Positions 53,071 to 62,096 of a stretch of DNA of 64,000 nt are shown in pieces. The position numbers and the translations under genes were made by a program. The DNA is from Enterobacter oligotrophicus (GTDB lineage Bacteria > Pseudomonadota > Gammaproteobacteria > Enterobacterales > Enterobacteriaceae), in the NCBI RefSeq assembly GCF_009176645.1, contig NZ_AP019007.1:4340001-4404000 (forward strand). Direction: 5' to 3'. Every line of letters begins with the position of its first letter. The stretch's first letter is position 1. Below the pieces are notes generated by a model, which did no database searches, was not told the origin of the DNA, and saw nothing but the letters and a program-made list of their open reading frames with translations.

Positions 53071-54051
53071 ATGCTTGATTTCGTCCGCCAACAGCACCGT
53101 TCCGATCGACGCCGCCTGGGGATGCTCGTGCTGTTTCTTGTGGCATCCGCCGTGGTCAGCCTGTGTGCGGGCGAACGGTGGCTGGGGCCGGAAAGCTGGT
53201 TTAGCCCTGACGGACAGCTCTTTGTCTGGCAGATCCGCCTGCCGCGAACGCTGGCGGTGATCCTGGTCGGTGCCGCGCTGGCGTTGTGCGGCACAATGAT
53301 GCAGGCGCTGTTTGAAAATCCGCTGGCGGAACCGGGGCTGCTCGGCGTGTCGAATGGCGCTGGCGTAGGGCTGATTGCTGCTGTCATGCTGGGTGGTGGC
53401 GAACTGTCCGCCTGGGGGATTAGCCTGAGCGCCATTTCCGGCGCACTGCTGATAACGGTCATTTTACTGCGCTTTGCCCGGCGACATTTATCAACAAGCC
53501 GGTTACTCCTTGCCGGAGTGGCGCTGGGGATCATCTGCAGCGCGCTGATGACCTGGGCAGTCTACTTCTCTACCTCCTTCGATCTGCGCCAGTTAATGTA
53601 CTGGATGATGGGCGGCTTCGGTGGCGTTGACTGGCGGCAGGGCTGGTTGATGACGCTGTTGATCCCGGTCATGCTCTGGACCTGCTTTCAGGCTCAGCCG
53701 TTAAATACCCTCGCGCTGGGTGAAACGTCAGCCCGTCAGCTCGGTATGTCGCTGGGGTTATGGCGCAACGTACTGGTGATAGCCATCGGCTGGATGGTTG
53801 GCGTCAGCGTGGCGCTGGCGGGGGCGATTGGTTTTATCGGGCTGGTCATCCCGCATATGCTGCGTCTGTGCGGAATAACGGATCACCGCATCTTACTTCC
53901 GGCTTCGGCGGTTGCAGGCGCTGCAACCTTGCTGGTCGCCGACATTATCGCCCGGCTCGCCCTGACGGCGGCCGAATTACCCATCGGGGTCGTCACCGCC
54001 ACGCTGGGCGCGCCGGTATTTATCTGGCTACTATTAAAAGCCGGACGTTAA
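53071..54051 (+). CDS. btuC: Vitamin B12 ABC transporter permease BtuC
   Basis: 326 residues (E. coli 326), FecCD-type permease with about ten membrane helices and the motif [24 protein letters not shown]. Pairs with BtuD and the separate binding protein BtuF to import cobalamin. No cobalamin riboswitch is seen upstream; the start lies 64 bases after the ihfA terminator with a weak SD. Confidence 0.97.
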   Translation: MLDFVRQQHRSDRRRLGMLVLFLVASAVVSLCAGERWLGPESWFSPDGQLFVWQIRLPRTLAVILVGAALALCGTMMQALFENPLAEPGLLGVSNGAGVGLIAAVMLGGGELSAWGISLSAISGALLITVILLRFARRHLSTSRLLLAGVALGIICSALMTWAVYFSTSFDLRQLMYWMMGGFGGVDWRQGWLMTLLIPVMLWTCFQAQPLNTLALGETSARQLGMSLGLWRNVLVIAIGWMVGVSVALAGAIGFIGLVIPHMLRLCGITDHRILLPASAVAGAATLLVADIIARLALTAAELPIGVVTATLGAPVFIWLLLKAGR

Positions 54052-54084
54052 ATCACTACCCGTAAGACAACCTGAGGGAATGCT

Positions 54085-54636
54085 ATGCAGTCTGATATTC
54101 TGAATACCGAAGTGACCACCATCGACGGCGAGAAAACCACGCTTGAAGGCTACAAAGGCAACGTTTTGCTCATCGTGAACGTGGCGTCTAAATGCGGTCT
54201 GACACCGCAATACGAACAGCTGGAAAACATTCAGAAAGCCTGGGAGAAAGACGGTTTCACCGTTCTGGGCTTCCCGTGCAACCAGTTCCTGGGCCAGGAG
54301 CCGGGCAGCGAAGAGGAGATCAAAACGTTCTGTAGCACCACCTATGGCGTGACGTTCCCGATGTTCAGCAAAATCGATGTCAACGGTGAGAACCGTCATC
54401 CGCTGTATGCGAAACTGGTTGCTGCAGCGCCGACGGCCGTTGCGCCTGAGGGCAGCGGTTTCTACGAGCGTATGGCGAGCAAAGGGCGTGCGCCGCTCTA
54501 TCCTGACGATATCCTGTGGAATTTCGAGAAGTTCCTGATTGGGCGTGACGGCCAGGTTGTCCAGCGTTTTTCCCCGGATATGACGCCTGAAGACCCGATT
54601 GTCATGGAGTCTATCAAGCTGGCGCTGGCAAAATAA
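54085..54636 (+). CDS. btuE: BtuE, glutathione/thioredoxin peroxidase
   Basis: 183 residues, GPx family. Peroxidatic cysteine C37 in [13 protein letters not shown] instead of selenocysteine; FPCNQF and [12 protein letters not shown] supply the other active-site residues. Despite its operon name it is not needed for B12 transport. Its stop overlaps the btuD ATG by one base. Confidence 0.97.
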   Translation: MQSDILNTEVTTIDGEKTTLEGYKGNVLLIVNVASKCGLTPQYEQLENIQKAWEKDGFTVLGFPCNQFLGQEPGSEEEIKTFCSTTYGVTFPMFSKIDVNGENRHPLYAKLVAAAPTAVAPEGSGFYERMASKGRAPLYPDDILWNFEKFLIGRDGQVVQRFSPDMTPEDPIVMESIKLALAK

Positions 54637-55391
54637 TGACCTTGCTGATGCAGCTCACGGACGTCGCCGGGAAGGGGCGTCTGGAGCCGATAACTGCGAC
54701 AATCAATGCGGGAGAGATCGTGCATCTTGTGGGGCCGAATGGCGCAGGCAAGAGCACGCTGCTGGCGCGCATGGCGGGCATGACCACCGGGCAAGGAGAG
54801 ATAACGTTGCTCGGCCATGCGCTTACCGACTGGTCACCAGTGGCGCTGGCACACCGGCGGAGCTATTTAGTGCAACAGCAGATACCGCCGTTTGCGATGC
54901 CTGTCTGGCACTATCTGTTGCTGCATTTGCATGATAAACATAACACGGCGCTGCTTACCGAAGTGGCTGCGGCGCTGGGGCTGGAAGATAAGCTCACCCG
55001 TCACGCCAGCCAGCTTTCTGGCGGGGAGTGGCAGCGCGTGCGTCTGGCGGCGGTTATTCTGCAGATCCATCCGGCAGGCAATCCGCACGGCTGCCTGTTG
55101 CTCCTGGACGAGCCGATGAGCGGTCTGGACGTTGCTCAGCAGGCCGCGCTGGACGGGGTGCTCAGCGCGTTGTCCCGCAAAGGGGTGGCGGTGGTAATGA
55201 GCAGCCATGATTTGAACCATACGCTGCGCCATGCGCATCGGGTGTGGTTGCTGGCACGGGGCAAGCTCATTGCCAGTGGAACGCGCGATACCGTACTGAC
55301 CCCGCCAAACCTTGCCACCGCGTATAACATGTTGTTCCGTCGGCTGGATATTGAGGGGCATAAGATGCTGATTTCCACTACTGCGGAGTAA
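54636..55391 (+). CDS. btuD: Vitamin B12 ABC transporter ATPase BtuD
   Basis: 251 residues (E. coli 249). Walker [10 protein letters not shown], signature [12 protein letters not shown], Walker [12 protein letters not shown] and H in SSHDLNH. Starts at ATG 54636 within TAATG, overlapping btuE by one base. Confidence 0.97.
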   Translation: MTLLMQLTDVAGKGRLEPITATINAGEIVHLVGPNGAGKSTLLARMAGMTTGQGEITLLGHALTDWSPVALAHRRSYLVQQQIPPFAMPVWHYLLLHLHDKHNTALLTEVAAALGLEDKLTRHASQLSGGEWQRVRLAAVILQIHPAGNPHGCLLLLDEPMSGLDVAQQAALDGVLSALSRKGVAVVMSSHDLNHTLRHAHRVWLLARGKLIASGTRDTVLTPPNLATAYNMLFRRLDIEGHKMLISTTAE

Positions 55392-55465
55392 CCGTTTCTT
55401 GCGCAGGTGCACAATTGCACGCTAAATTACGGAAAGAGCAAAAAAAGCAGAGGATTCGTCTGAAA

Positions 55466-55930
55466 ATGCGAGGCTGGTTTCTCCTTGTGGCAACATTAAT
55501 TCTTGCGGGATGCAGTAGCCATCGTGCGCCTCCGCCTAATCCGCGGCTTTCCGATTCTATTACGGTTATTGCCAGCCTGAACGACCAGTTGAGCAACTGG
55601 CGCGGTACGCCTTATCGTTACGGTGGTATGAGCCGGGGCGGTGTCGATTGTTCTGGCTTCGTCCTGATGACTTTTCGCGATAAATTTGATCTCCAGCTGC
55701 CTCGCGAAACGCGTAAGCAGGCAGAAATTGGTACGGAAATCGATAAAGGGGATTTGCTCCCCGGCGACCTGGTGTTTTTCAAAACAGGCTCGGGTGAAAG
55801 CGGCCTTCATGTTGGCATTTATGACACCGATAACCAGTTCATTCATGCGTCGACCAGTCGCGGAGTGATGCGCTCCTCTCTCGATAATGTTTACTGGCGT
55901 AAAAACTTCTGGCAAGCCAGACGTATTTAG
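55466..55930 (+). CDS. nlpC: NlpC, lipoprotein of the NlpC/P60 peptidase family
   Basis: 154 residues, same as E. coli. Lipobox LILAGC with acylated C16. Catalytic C62 in GVDCSGFV, H115 in GLHVGIYD and H127 in FIHAS form the cysteine-peptidase triad. Probably cuts murein peptides at the outer membrane. ATG 55466 gives the lipoprotein signal; a longer frame from 55415 adds a charged stretch that would spoil it. Confidence 0.95.
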   Translation: MRGWFLLVATLILAGCSSHRAPPPNPRLSDSITVIASLNDQLSNWRGTPYRYGGMSRGGVDCSGFVLMTFRDKFDLQLPRETRKQAEIGTEIDKGDLLPGDLVFFKTGSGESGLHVGIYDTDNQFIHASTSRGVMRSSLDNVYWRKNFWQARRI

Positions 55931-55957
55931 GACAATGTACATGTGGCCGTTCTGTTG

Positions 55958-55992
55958 ACCTGGCGTCTAATAAACCGCGCCAGGTTTTCTTC
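55958..55992 (+). terminator. Intrinsic terminator of nlpC
   Basis: ACCTGGCG (55958-55965) pairs with CGCCAGGT (55978-55985) and TTTTCTTC follows, 28 bases after the nlpC stop. The rest of the 294-base gap to ydiV is A+T-rich with no further gene seen. Confidence 0.75.
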
Positions 55993-56224
55993 ATCGGGAT
56001 GATTAAAGTTAAATTTCTGATGAATTACATATGTCTGTATGTGTCTGTTTTATCTAAAACTGGCTATTATTCAGTAACCAGGATAAGATTATTTTAGATT
56101 CAGGGATAAATCTGAAAATTAATACGGAACGAATGAAATTAATCTTATTAAAATCAAGCCAGTGGAATTGTGCCTGCAATTGCTCCAGGATGTCCTCTTT
56201 CATCTTTAATGTGGGGCGAGCGCG

Positions 56225-56935
56225 ATGATTGTCACGCTAGATAATGCTTACCAGTCTGAACTTTTACTGCTTCCGGCGCGAAATAGTGCAGGTGAGCTTA
56301 AAGGTTTAGAAATTATGGTTAACTTTACTGGCGTAGGTACGGATGTCAGAATCCCAACTGAACTGGTTACTCCGCACCTTTCACCGGAAGAAGAGTTAGT
56401 GCTGTTTCATGAGAAACTGCAATTGCTCGATACCTGTAAACTGTTCTTTATTCAGCATCAGTTAATTGCGTGGATCAATATTACACCTGTAATTGTTGAG
56501 TTTTTATTAACTGACGGGAACGCTGTTTCAATACTTGAACGCTATCCATTTCTGGAGTTTAGTGTTAATGAGAACTATCCAGGTTTAAATAACGGCAAAG
56601 ACGATCTGATGCTGGCAAGAATGGCGATCCATTTCCCTCTGGTTTTGGCTAACTTTGGTGCGGGCATCGCCACCCTCAAAGCGGTTTATGACGGTTTGTT
56701 TAAACGGGTAATACTGGATAAAGGTTTTATCCAGCAGCGTGCGTCCGAGCTCTCTTTTGAACCTTTTATGCGCGCGATACTCTGGCAAATTACGCCTCAT
56801 TGTCAGTCCGTTATCCTCTCCGGTATAGACGATCACAACCTGTTGCAACGCGTATTGTCATTTAACGTTGGTGCAATGCAGGGTAATCTCTGGCCTGCGG
56901 TTCCGGCAGAACAGGTAACGACGCTCGTTCAGTGA
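56225..56935 (+). CDS. ydiV: YdiV (RflP), degenerate EAL protein, anti-FlhDC factor
   Basis: 236 residues (E. coli 237). EAL-like fold without the catalytic EAL signature ([11 protein letters not shown] in its place), so not a working c-di-GMP phosphodiesterase. Conserved with E. coli Ydi[48 protein letters not shown] and LWPAVP. YdiV binds FlhD and directs FlhDC to ClpXP, turning off motility under poor nutrition. Region is more A+T-rich than its neighbours. Confidence 0.92.
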   Translation: MIVTLDNAYQSELLLLPARNSAGELKGLEIMVNFTGVGTDVRIPTELVTPHLSPEEELVLFHEKLQLLDTCKLFFIQHQLIAWINITPVIVEFLLTDGNAVSILERYPFLEFSVNENYPGLNNGKDDLMLARMAIHFPLVLANFGAGIATLKAVYDGLFKRVILDKGFIQQRASELSFEPFMRAILWQITPHCQSVILSGIDDHNLLQRVLSFNVGAMQGNLWPAVPAEQVTTLVQ

Positions 56936-56999
56936 TAACCCTTTTCTTCGCCCGTGTTTAAGTGCAGGTAAACCCTCTACACTAAAAGCAGGAGGACTT

Positions 57000-58442
57000 A
57001 TGACCCTGTCTTTTACTGCTCACTGGCATGATGAATTGCCAGGTTTTTACACCGCGCTTAAACCAACACCGTTACAGAATGCTCGTCTGATCTGGCACAA
57101 CGATATGCTGGCGGATTCGCTGGGTATTCCGCCTGCCTTATTTCAGCCTGCCGATGGCGCTGGCGTCTGGGGCGGCGAAACGCTCCTTCCAGGAATGCAA
57201 CCTCTGGCTCAGGTCTACAGCGGACATCAGTTTGGTGTCTGGGCGGGACAACTGGGCGATGGCCGGGGGATCTTGCTGGGCGAACAACAGCTCTCCGGTG
57301 ATGATACCGTCGACTGGCATCTGAAAGGCGCTGGTCTGACGCCTTATTCACGGATGGGCGATGGCCGGGCGGTGCTGCGTTCAACCCTCCGCGAAAGTCT
57401 GGCCTCGGAAGCGATGCATGCACTTGGCATTCCCACTACCCGCGCGTTATCGGTCGTCACCAGCGATACGCCGGTTGCACGCGAGACGATGGAGCAGGGC
57501 GCGATGCTGATGCGCGTGGCTGAAAGTCATCTGCGCTTCGGACACTTTGAACATTTCTACTATCGCCGCGAGCCGGAGAAAGTCCGCCAGCTTGCGGATT
57601 ACGCCATCCGACGCCACTGGCCCCGGTTGCAGAATGAGGCGGATAAATACGTCCTCTGGTTCCGTGATGTTGTTGCCCGTACCGCCTCAACGATCGCCCG
57701 CTGGCAGACCGTGGGTTTTGCACACGGCGTGATGAACACCGATAACATGTCTCTGCTGGGCCTGACCTTCGATTATGGCCCGTTCGGCTTTCTGGATGAC
57801 TATCAGCCGGGCTATATCTGCAACCACTCAGATTATCAGGGACGCTACAGCTTTGATAATCAGCCTGCCGTGGGGCTGTGGAATTTACAGCGCCTTGCGC
57901 AGTCCTTGTCGCCATTTATTGATGTTGACGCGCTGAATGATGCGCTCGACGGTTACCAGGCGGTTTTGTTGCGGGAGTATGGTGCGCTCATGCGCAACAA
58001 GCTGGGACTGCTGACGCAGGAGAAAGGCGATAACGACCTTCTTAACGCCTTGTTCTCGCTGATGGCGCGCGAAGGCAGCGATTACACCCGTACTTTCCGC
58101 ACGTTGGGTCATACCGAGCAACACAGCGCCGCCTCACCGCTGCGCGACGAGTTTATTGACCGTCAGGCCTTTGACGACTGGTTTACCGTATACCGGGCGC
58201 GTCTGCAGCAAGAGCAGATTGATGATGCTACCCGTCAGGCAAAAATGATGGCGGCCAATCCGGCGATGGTGCTGCGAAACTGGCTGGCACAGCGTGCGAT
58301 TGAGCAGGCAGAGCGGGGCGATTACGACGAGTTACACCGTCTGCATATCGCGTTGCGCACGCCGTTTGCCGATCGGGAGGATGATTATGTCAGCCGCCCG
58401 CCGGACTGGGGCAAGCGGCTGGAGGTGAGCTGCTCAAGTTAA
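57000..58442 (+). CDS. selO: SelO (YdiU), pseudokinase protein AMPylase
   Basis: 480 residues (E. coli 478). SelO-fold pseudokinase that transfers AMP to proteins. Conserved [50 protein letters not shown]. The C-terminus EVSCSS keeps the cysteine that replaces the eukaryotic selenocysteine. AGCAGGAGG lies before the ATG. Its stop overlaps the hmuV stop by four bases, tail to tail. Confidence 0.95.
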   Translation: MTLSFTAHWHDELPGFYTALKPTPLQNARLIWHNDMLADSLGIPPALFQPADGAGVWGGETLLPGMQPLAQVYSGHQFGVWAGQLGDGRGILLGEQQLSGDDTVDWHLKGAGLTPYSRMGDGRAVLRSTLRESLASEAMHALGIPTTRALSVVTSDTPVARETMEQGAMLMRVAESHLRFGHFEHFYYRREPEKVRQLADYAIRRHWPRLQNEADKYVLWFRDVVARTASTIARWQTVGFAHGVMNTDNMSLLGLTFDYGPFGFLDDYQPGYICNHSDYQGRYSFDNQPAVGLWNLQRLAQSLSPFIDVDALNDALDGYQAVLLREYGALMRNKLGLLTQEKGDNDLLNALFSLMAREGSDYTRTFRTLGHTEQHSAASPLRDEFIDRQAFDDWFTVYRARLQQEQIDDATRQAKMMAANPAMVLRNWLAQRAIEQAERGDYDELHRLHIALRTPFADREDDYVSRPPDWGKRLEVSCSS

Positions 58443-59218
58443 GGTGCAAGAAAAACCTGCGGAGCGGCGTGGGAAGGATGCCTGCCGACGTGTACCTGCG
58501 CGCCATACCAGCGCGCCAGTACGTCAGCCTGCAGCACCTGCTCCGGCGTGCCGTGGGAGACCATCCTGCCGTTGTGCAGCAGCATGATGCGATCCGCCCA
58601 CAGCGCCGCCAGATTGAGATCGTGCAGCACCACGCAGACGTGGAGATGCCCCTGACGGGTCAGCGATTTCAACAACCGCAGCAGATGCTGCTGGTGGTAA
58701 AGATCCAGCGCGGAGGTAGGTTCATCGAGAAACAGCCAGCCGCGAGGAGCACCGTCGCGCCAGATCTGTGCCAGCGCGCGGGCAAGCTGTACGCGCTGCT
58801 GCTCGCCGCCAGACAGCGCATTGTACTGCCTGCCTGCCAGCGGCAGACAGCCGGTCAACTGCATCACGTCGTGAACGATAGACCGATCGGGCTGACGGCC
58901 CCACGGTGCTCGTCCCATCCCAATGACACCTTCAACCGGCCAGTCAAAGCCGAGCTGCGTATGCTGGCGCATGACCGCCCGGTAACGGGACAGCGTCTCC
59001 GGGTGCCATTCGCTGAGGGATTTTCCCGCCAGAAGACATCGTCCGCTGGCGGGTTTCAGGTAGCCGGTCAGCAGCCGCAGCAGTGTGGATTTCCCTGCAC
59101 CGTTGGGGCCAATCAACGCCACCAGCTCTCCCTGGGATAGCGACAGCGAAACATCATCAATAAGCGTTCGCCCGGAAAGCGTACAGGAGACGTTCTCCGC
59201 GGTATAACGTTCAGCCAT
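58439..59218 (-). CDS. hmuV: Hemin ABC transporter ATPase HmuV
   Basis: 259 residues. Walker [10 protein letters not shown], signature [12 protein letters not shown], Walker [14 protein letters not shown] in VLHDLNLAA. The early Walker A and the H-loop fit hemin/siderophore importers. ATG 59218 gives [12 protein letters not shown]; it overlaps the end of hmuU by 8 bases. Last gene of the heme operon. Confidence 0.94.
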   Translation of the reverse strand: MAERYTAENVSCTLSGRTLIDDVSLSLSQGELVALIGPNGAGKSTLLRLLTGYLKPASGRCLLAGKSLSEWHPETLSRYRAVMRQHTQLGFDWPVEGVIGMGRAPWGRQPDRSIVHDVMQLTGCLPLAGRQYNALSGGEQQRVQLARALAQIWRDGAPRGWLFLDEPTSALDLYHQQHLLRLLKSLTRQGHLHVCVVLHDLNLAALWADRIMLLHNGRMVSHGTPEQVLQADVLARWYGAQVHVGRHPSHAAPQVFLAP

Positions 59219-60203
59219 GCTGCCCTCCCCGCCGAAAAATAAGCCACAGGAACCACGGCGCACCGAGAATGCTGGTCAACAAACCGACCGGCATCTCTGC
59301 CGGGGCAACCAGCGTGCGTGCCACCGTGTCAGCGACAAGCAGCAGTGACGCACCCGCCAGCACCGAGCCTGGAATAACGGCCCGGTGATCGGCTCCCAGC
59401 CACATACGCATCAGGTGCGGTACGACAAGCCCCACAAAGCCAATCACGCCGCTGACGGCGACGGCGGCCGCCACCAGCAAGGCGCTGCACAGTAGCAGTA
59501 TCCGCTGGACAACGGCGACATCCACGCCAAGGTAATGCGCCTCTTCTTCGCCCAGCTGTAGCAAATTGAGCGCGCTGGCCAGACGCCAGACAACCAGTAC
59601 CGTGGGCACCATCAGCGAGGTGACGGCCAGCAGCGTTGACCACTGCGCCTGGCCGAGACTGCCCATGCCCCAGAGTGAAAGCTGACGCAACTGAGCATCG
59701 TTACTGACCCAGGACAGCACGCCGACTGCTGCACCGCACAGCGCGTTGATGGCGATGCCGATAAGCAACAGACGCGACAGGGAACTGTCACGCTGCTGGC
59801 TGAGCAGGAAAATCACGACCGTTGCTGCCAGTGCGCCAATAAACGCCGCGAGCATCGGGGCGTAGAGCATCACCAGCGCAGGCAAAGAGAGGGGAAGCAC
59901 CACCCACAGAGCAACGGCCAGCGCCGCGCCGCTGCTGATCCCGAGCAGGCCAGGATCGGCAAGCGGGTTGCGAAACAGCCCCTGCATCACGCAGCCTGCC
60001 AGCGCCAGCGAACCACCTATCACCAGTGCCAGCAACACGCGGGGCAGGCGGATAGTCAGCCAGATCTGGCGCAGCGCCTCATCGCTGCCGTTCCACAGCA
60101 GGCTGACCGGCAGGCGCAACGCGCCAAAACCGGTCGCCATCAGCGTCATAACGGTCAGCAGGGCAGCCAGTACCCACAGCGACAACGTGACCCGCCGGGA
60201 CAT
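59211..60203 (-). CDS. hmuU: Hemin ABC transporter permease HmuU
   Basis: 330 residues, FecCD family, about ten membrane helices, with [35 protein letters not shown] as the typical start region. Start ATG 60203 overlaps the hmuT stop (TGATG). Works with HmuT and HmuV to carry heme across the inner membrane. Confidence 0.94.
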   Translation of the reverse strand: MSRRVTLSLWVLAALLTVMTLMATGFGALRLPVSLLWNGSDEALRQIWLTIRLPRVLLALVIGGSLALAGCVMQGLFRNPLADPGLLGISSGAALAVALWVVLPLSLPALVMLYAPMLAAFIGALAATVVIFLLSQQRDSSLSRLLLIGIAINALCGAAVGVLSWVSNDAQLRQLSLWGMGSLGQAQWSTLLAVTSLMVPTVLVVWRLASALNLLQLGEEEAHYLGVDVAVVQRILLLCSALLVAAAVAVSGVIGFVGLVVPHLMRMWLGADHRAVIPGSVLAGASLLLVADTVARTLVAPAEMPVGLLTSILGAPWFLWLIFRRGGQHG

Positions 60204-61024
60204 CAGGGCAGTTGCTCCGCTCTGGCGCGCAACTGCTGGATCGCATGTGGCGTCCGTACGCTAAAACCCAGCAGCGCCATATCATCGATTGCCAGTACCT
60301 GCTTGTTGCGTCCCGCCGGGGTTTGCGCCAGCCCTGGCAGCTTCCACAGATTCGCTTCACCACCCAGTGCGTTGATGCCATCCTGCGAAATCACCACCAG
60401 ATCCGGCTGGCTGGCGATCACGCCTTCCTGCGAGAGCGGCTGGTAGCGGGTAAAACCCTGCATCGCATTCTGCAAACCCGCTGCGCGGATGGCTGCATCT
60501 GCACCGGTCTGTTGTCCGGCGGCCATCGCGGTCATCCCGCCGTGGTTGAGGATAAACAGCACCCGCTTGTTCAGCGGTGAAGAGGGCAGCGCTGCCAGCG
60601 CCTGACGAAGCGTATTGCGCAGAGTTTCCCCTTGCGCTTCGCGATGCGTTGCGTCAGCAATCACCCGCACTTTTTCGTCGATGACGCTCAGGTCGTTACT
60701 GCCGGGGACGGTGATCACCTTCACATGACTTTGCTCTACCTGCTTTAACGCCAGAGACGGTTGTGCCTGTGCGCTCGCCAGGACCAGCGTGGGGCGCATG
60801 GATAAAATCCCTTCGGCGTTGAGCTGGCGCAAATACCCTACGTCAGGCAGGTCGTTCGCCGCCTGCGGCCACTGGCTGGTACTGTCGCGCGCCACCAGAG
60901 AAGACTGCGCGCCAAGCGCATAGACAATCTCTGTGACATCGCCGCCGAGAGAGACAATCCTCTCTGGCGCAGAGGCAAAGGCGACAAACGGTAAGGCACT
61001 TAGCAGAGCAAGCCATTTTTTCAT
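60203..61024 (-). CDS. hmuT: Hemin-binding periplasmic protein HmuT
   Basis: 273 residues with a signal peptide MKKWLALLSALPFVAFA. The rest is a BtuF/TroA-like binding protein (RIVSLGGDVTEIVYALGAQ, VGYLRQLNAEGILSMRPTLV). Ligates heme after HmuR transport. ATG 61024 overlaps the hmuS stop by 4 bases (ATGA). Confidence 0.93.
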   Translation of the reverse strand: MKKWLALLSALPFVAFASAPERIVSLGGDVTEIVYALGAQSSLVARDSTSQWPQAANDLPDVGYLRQLNAEGILSMRPTLVLASAQAQPSLALKQVEQSHVKVITVPGSNDLSVIDEKVRVIADATHREAQGETLRNTLRQALAALPSSPLNKRVLFILNHGGMTAMAAGQQTGADAAIRAAGLQNAMQGFTRYQPLSQEGVIASQPDLVVISQDGINALGGEANLWKLPGLAQTPAGRNKQVLAIDDMALLGFSVRTPHAIQQLRARAEQLP

Positions 61025-62049
61025 GCGGCCAGCCCTTTTGGTGTCAGGGCGTCGATCTGGCTGCGCCACTGGCTCTGCTCAGGCTCGCCTTCGGTGCGCT
61101 GACCATAGAGCTGCGCGATTTGTGTGCCGTCGGCGGCGAATAACTCCAGGCTGGTAACGTGACCGTCAGCCGTTGGTTTACGGGTCACCCAGGTTTCCGC
61201 AATGGTCTCTTCCAGCAGATGCAGGGTAAAGTTCGGGTTGAAGATATTCAGCCAGCCTTTCATCGGCACCAGCTTTTCCACCACGCCGGTGAAGATCTGC
61301 ACGCAACCGCGATTGCCCACAAACACCATGATTTCGTTGCCGTCCTGACGTGCAGTATCCAGTAACTGCGCCAGTGCGCTGTTGTCTACCCTGCAGGCGA
61401 GATTGTCACCCACCAGACGGAACGCCTGCTGGCGGCTCAGGTTGTGACGCTTCAGCAGGCTGAAGAACTGGTGTACGTCGGTCATGGCGCGCCACTCTTT
61501 GTCCACAGTGCCTGCGTCGACATGTTCGGCGTGAGCCGGTGCTTCGGCTGCTTTCAGTTCCAGTGGCGGATTATCGGCAAAGATAAAGCGGGTCAGCACG
61601 TCGCCCCAGGCGGAGATGTCGGTATTGTCCGTGGTGTATACCTTCAGCAGTGCATCGCCCTGGTGGTCAAAAAACTGAATGCTCTGGCGCTCGCCACGCG
61701 CGGTCGTTTCACTGATGTGAAACACGCTTGCCCACTGGTTGAGGAACAGACGCAGATCCAGCGCACGTGGGTTCAGTACCAGCCCGGCGTGGCCGTTGAG
61801 GTGCTGATTGGTAAAGGTGCCAACCTGTTCGTGAACGGCATACTCGTTACGGCAGATGCACTTTGTCTCACCCACGGCTTCCAGCGCGCCTAAAATCTCG
61901 CGAATGTCGCCGTGCAGCCGCCAGGCATCGTGGCCCACGCGTGCGAAGGTCAACTCCGCTTCGCTGATATTCATTAAGCCTGCGATGTCACGCGCGTACT
62001 TACCTGGGTTTTCTTCTTTTAGCTCAAGCCAGCGTGTGTAGTGATTCAT
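61021..62049 (-). CDS. hmuS: Cytoplasmic heme-degrading/trafficking protein HmuS
   Basis: 342 residues, HemS/ChuS family with two repeated halves. Typical stretches: ARVGHDAWRLHGDIREIL, GTFTNQHLNGHAGLVLNPRALDLRLFLNQW, WLNIFNPNFTLHLLEETI. ChuS-like proteins bind or break down heme in the cytoplasm. ATG 62049 has AAGGAAGAG upstream; 18 extra in-frame codons cover the intercistronic hairpin. Confidence 0.93.
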   Translation of the reverse strand: MNHYTRWLELKEENPGKYARDIAGLMNISEAELTFARVGHDAWRLHGDIREILGALEAVGETKCICRNEYAVHEQVGTFTNQHLNGHAGLVLNPRALDLRLFLNQWASVFHISETTARGERQSIQFFDHQGDALLKVYTTDNTDISAWGDVLTRFIFADNPPLELKAAEAPAHAEHVDAGTVDKEWRAMTDVHQFFSLLKRHNLSRQQAFRLVGDNLACRVDNSALAQLLDTARQDGNEIMVFVGNRGCVQIFTGVVEKLVPMKGWLNIFNPNFTLHLLEETIAETWVTRKPTADGHVTSLELFAADGTQIAQLYGQRTEGEPEQSQWRSQIDALTPKGLAA

Positions 62050-62071
62050 TGTCTCTTCCTTCCGGATAAAT

Positions 62072-62089
62072 GCCCCGGCGAACCGGGGC
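62072..62089 (-). promoter_or_regulatory. Intercistronic hairpin hmuR-hmuS
   Basis: GCCCCGG and CCGGGGC pair over 7 bases around a 4-base loop (TTCG when read as mRNA). No T-run. It may stabilise the hmuR message relative to hmuSTUV or act as a partial stop. Confidence 0.6.
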
Positions 62090-62096
62090 GAGGGGA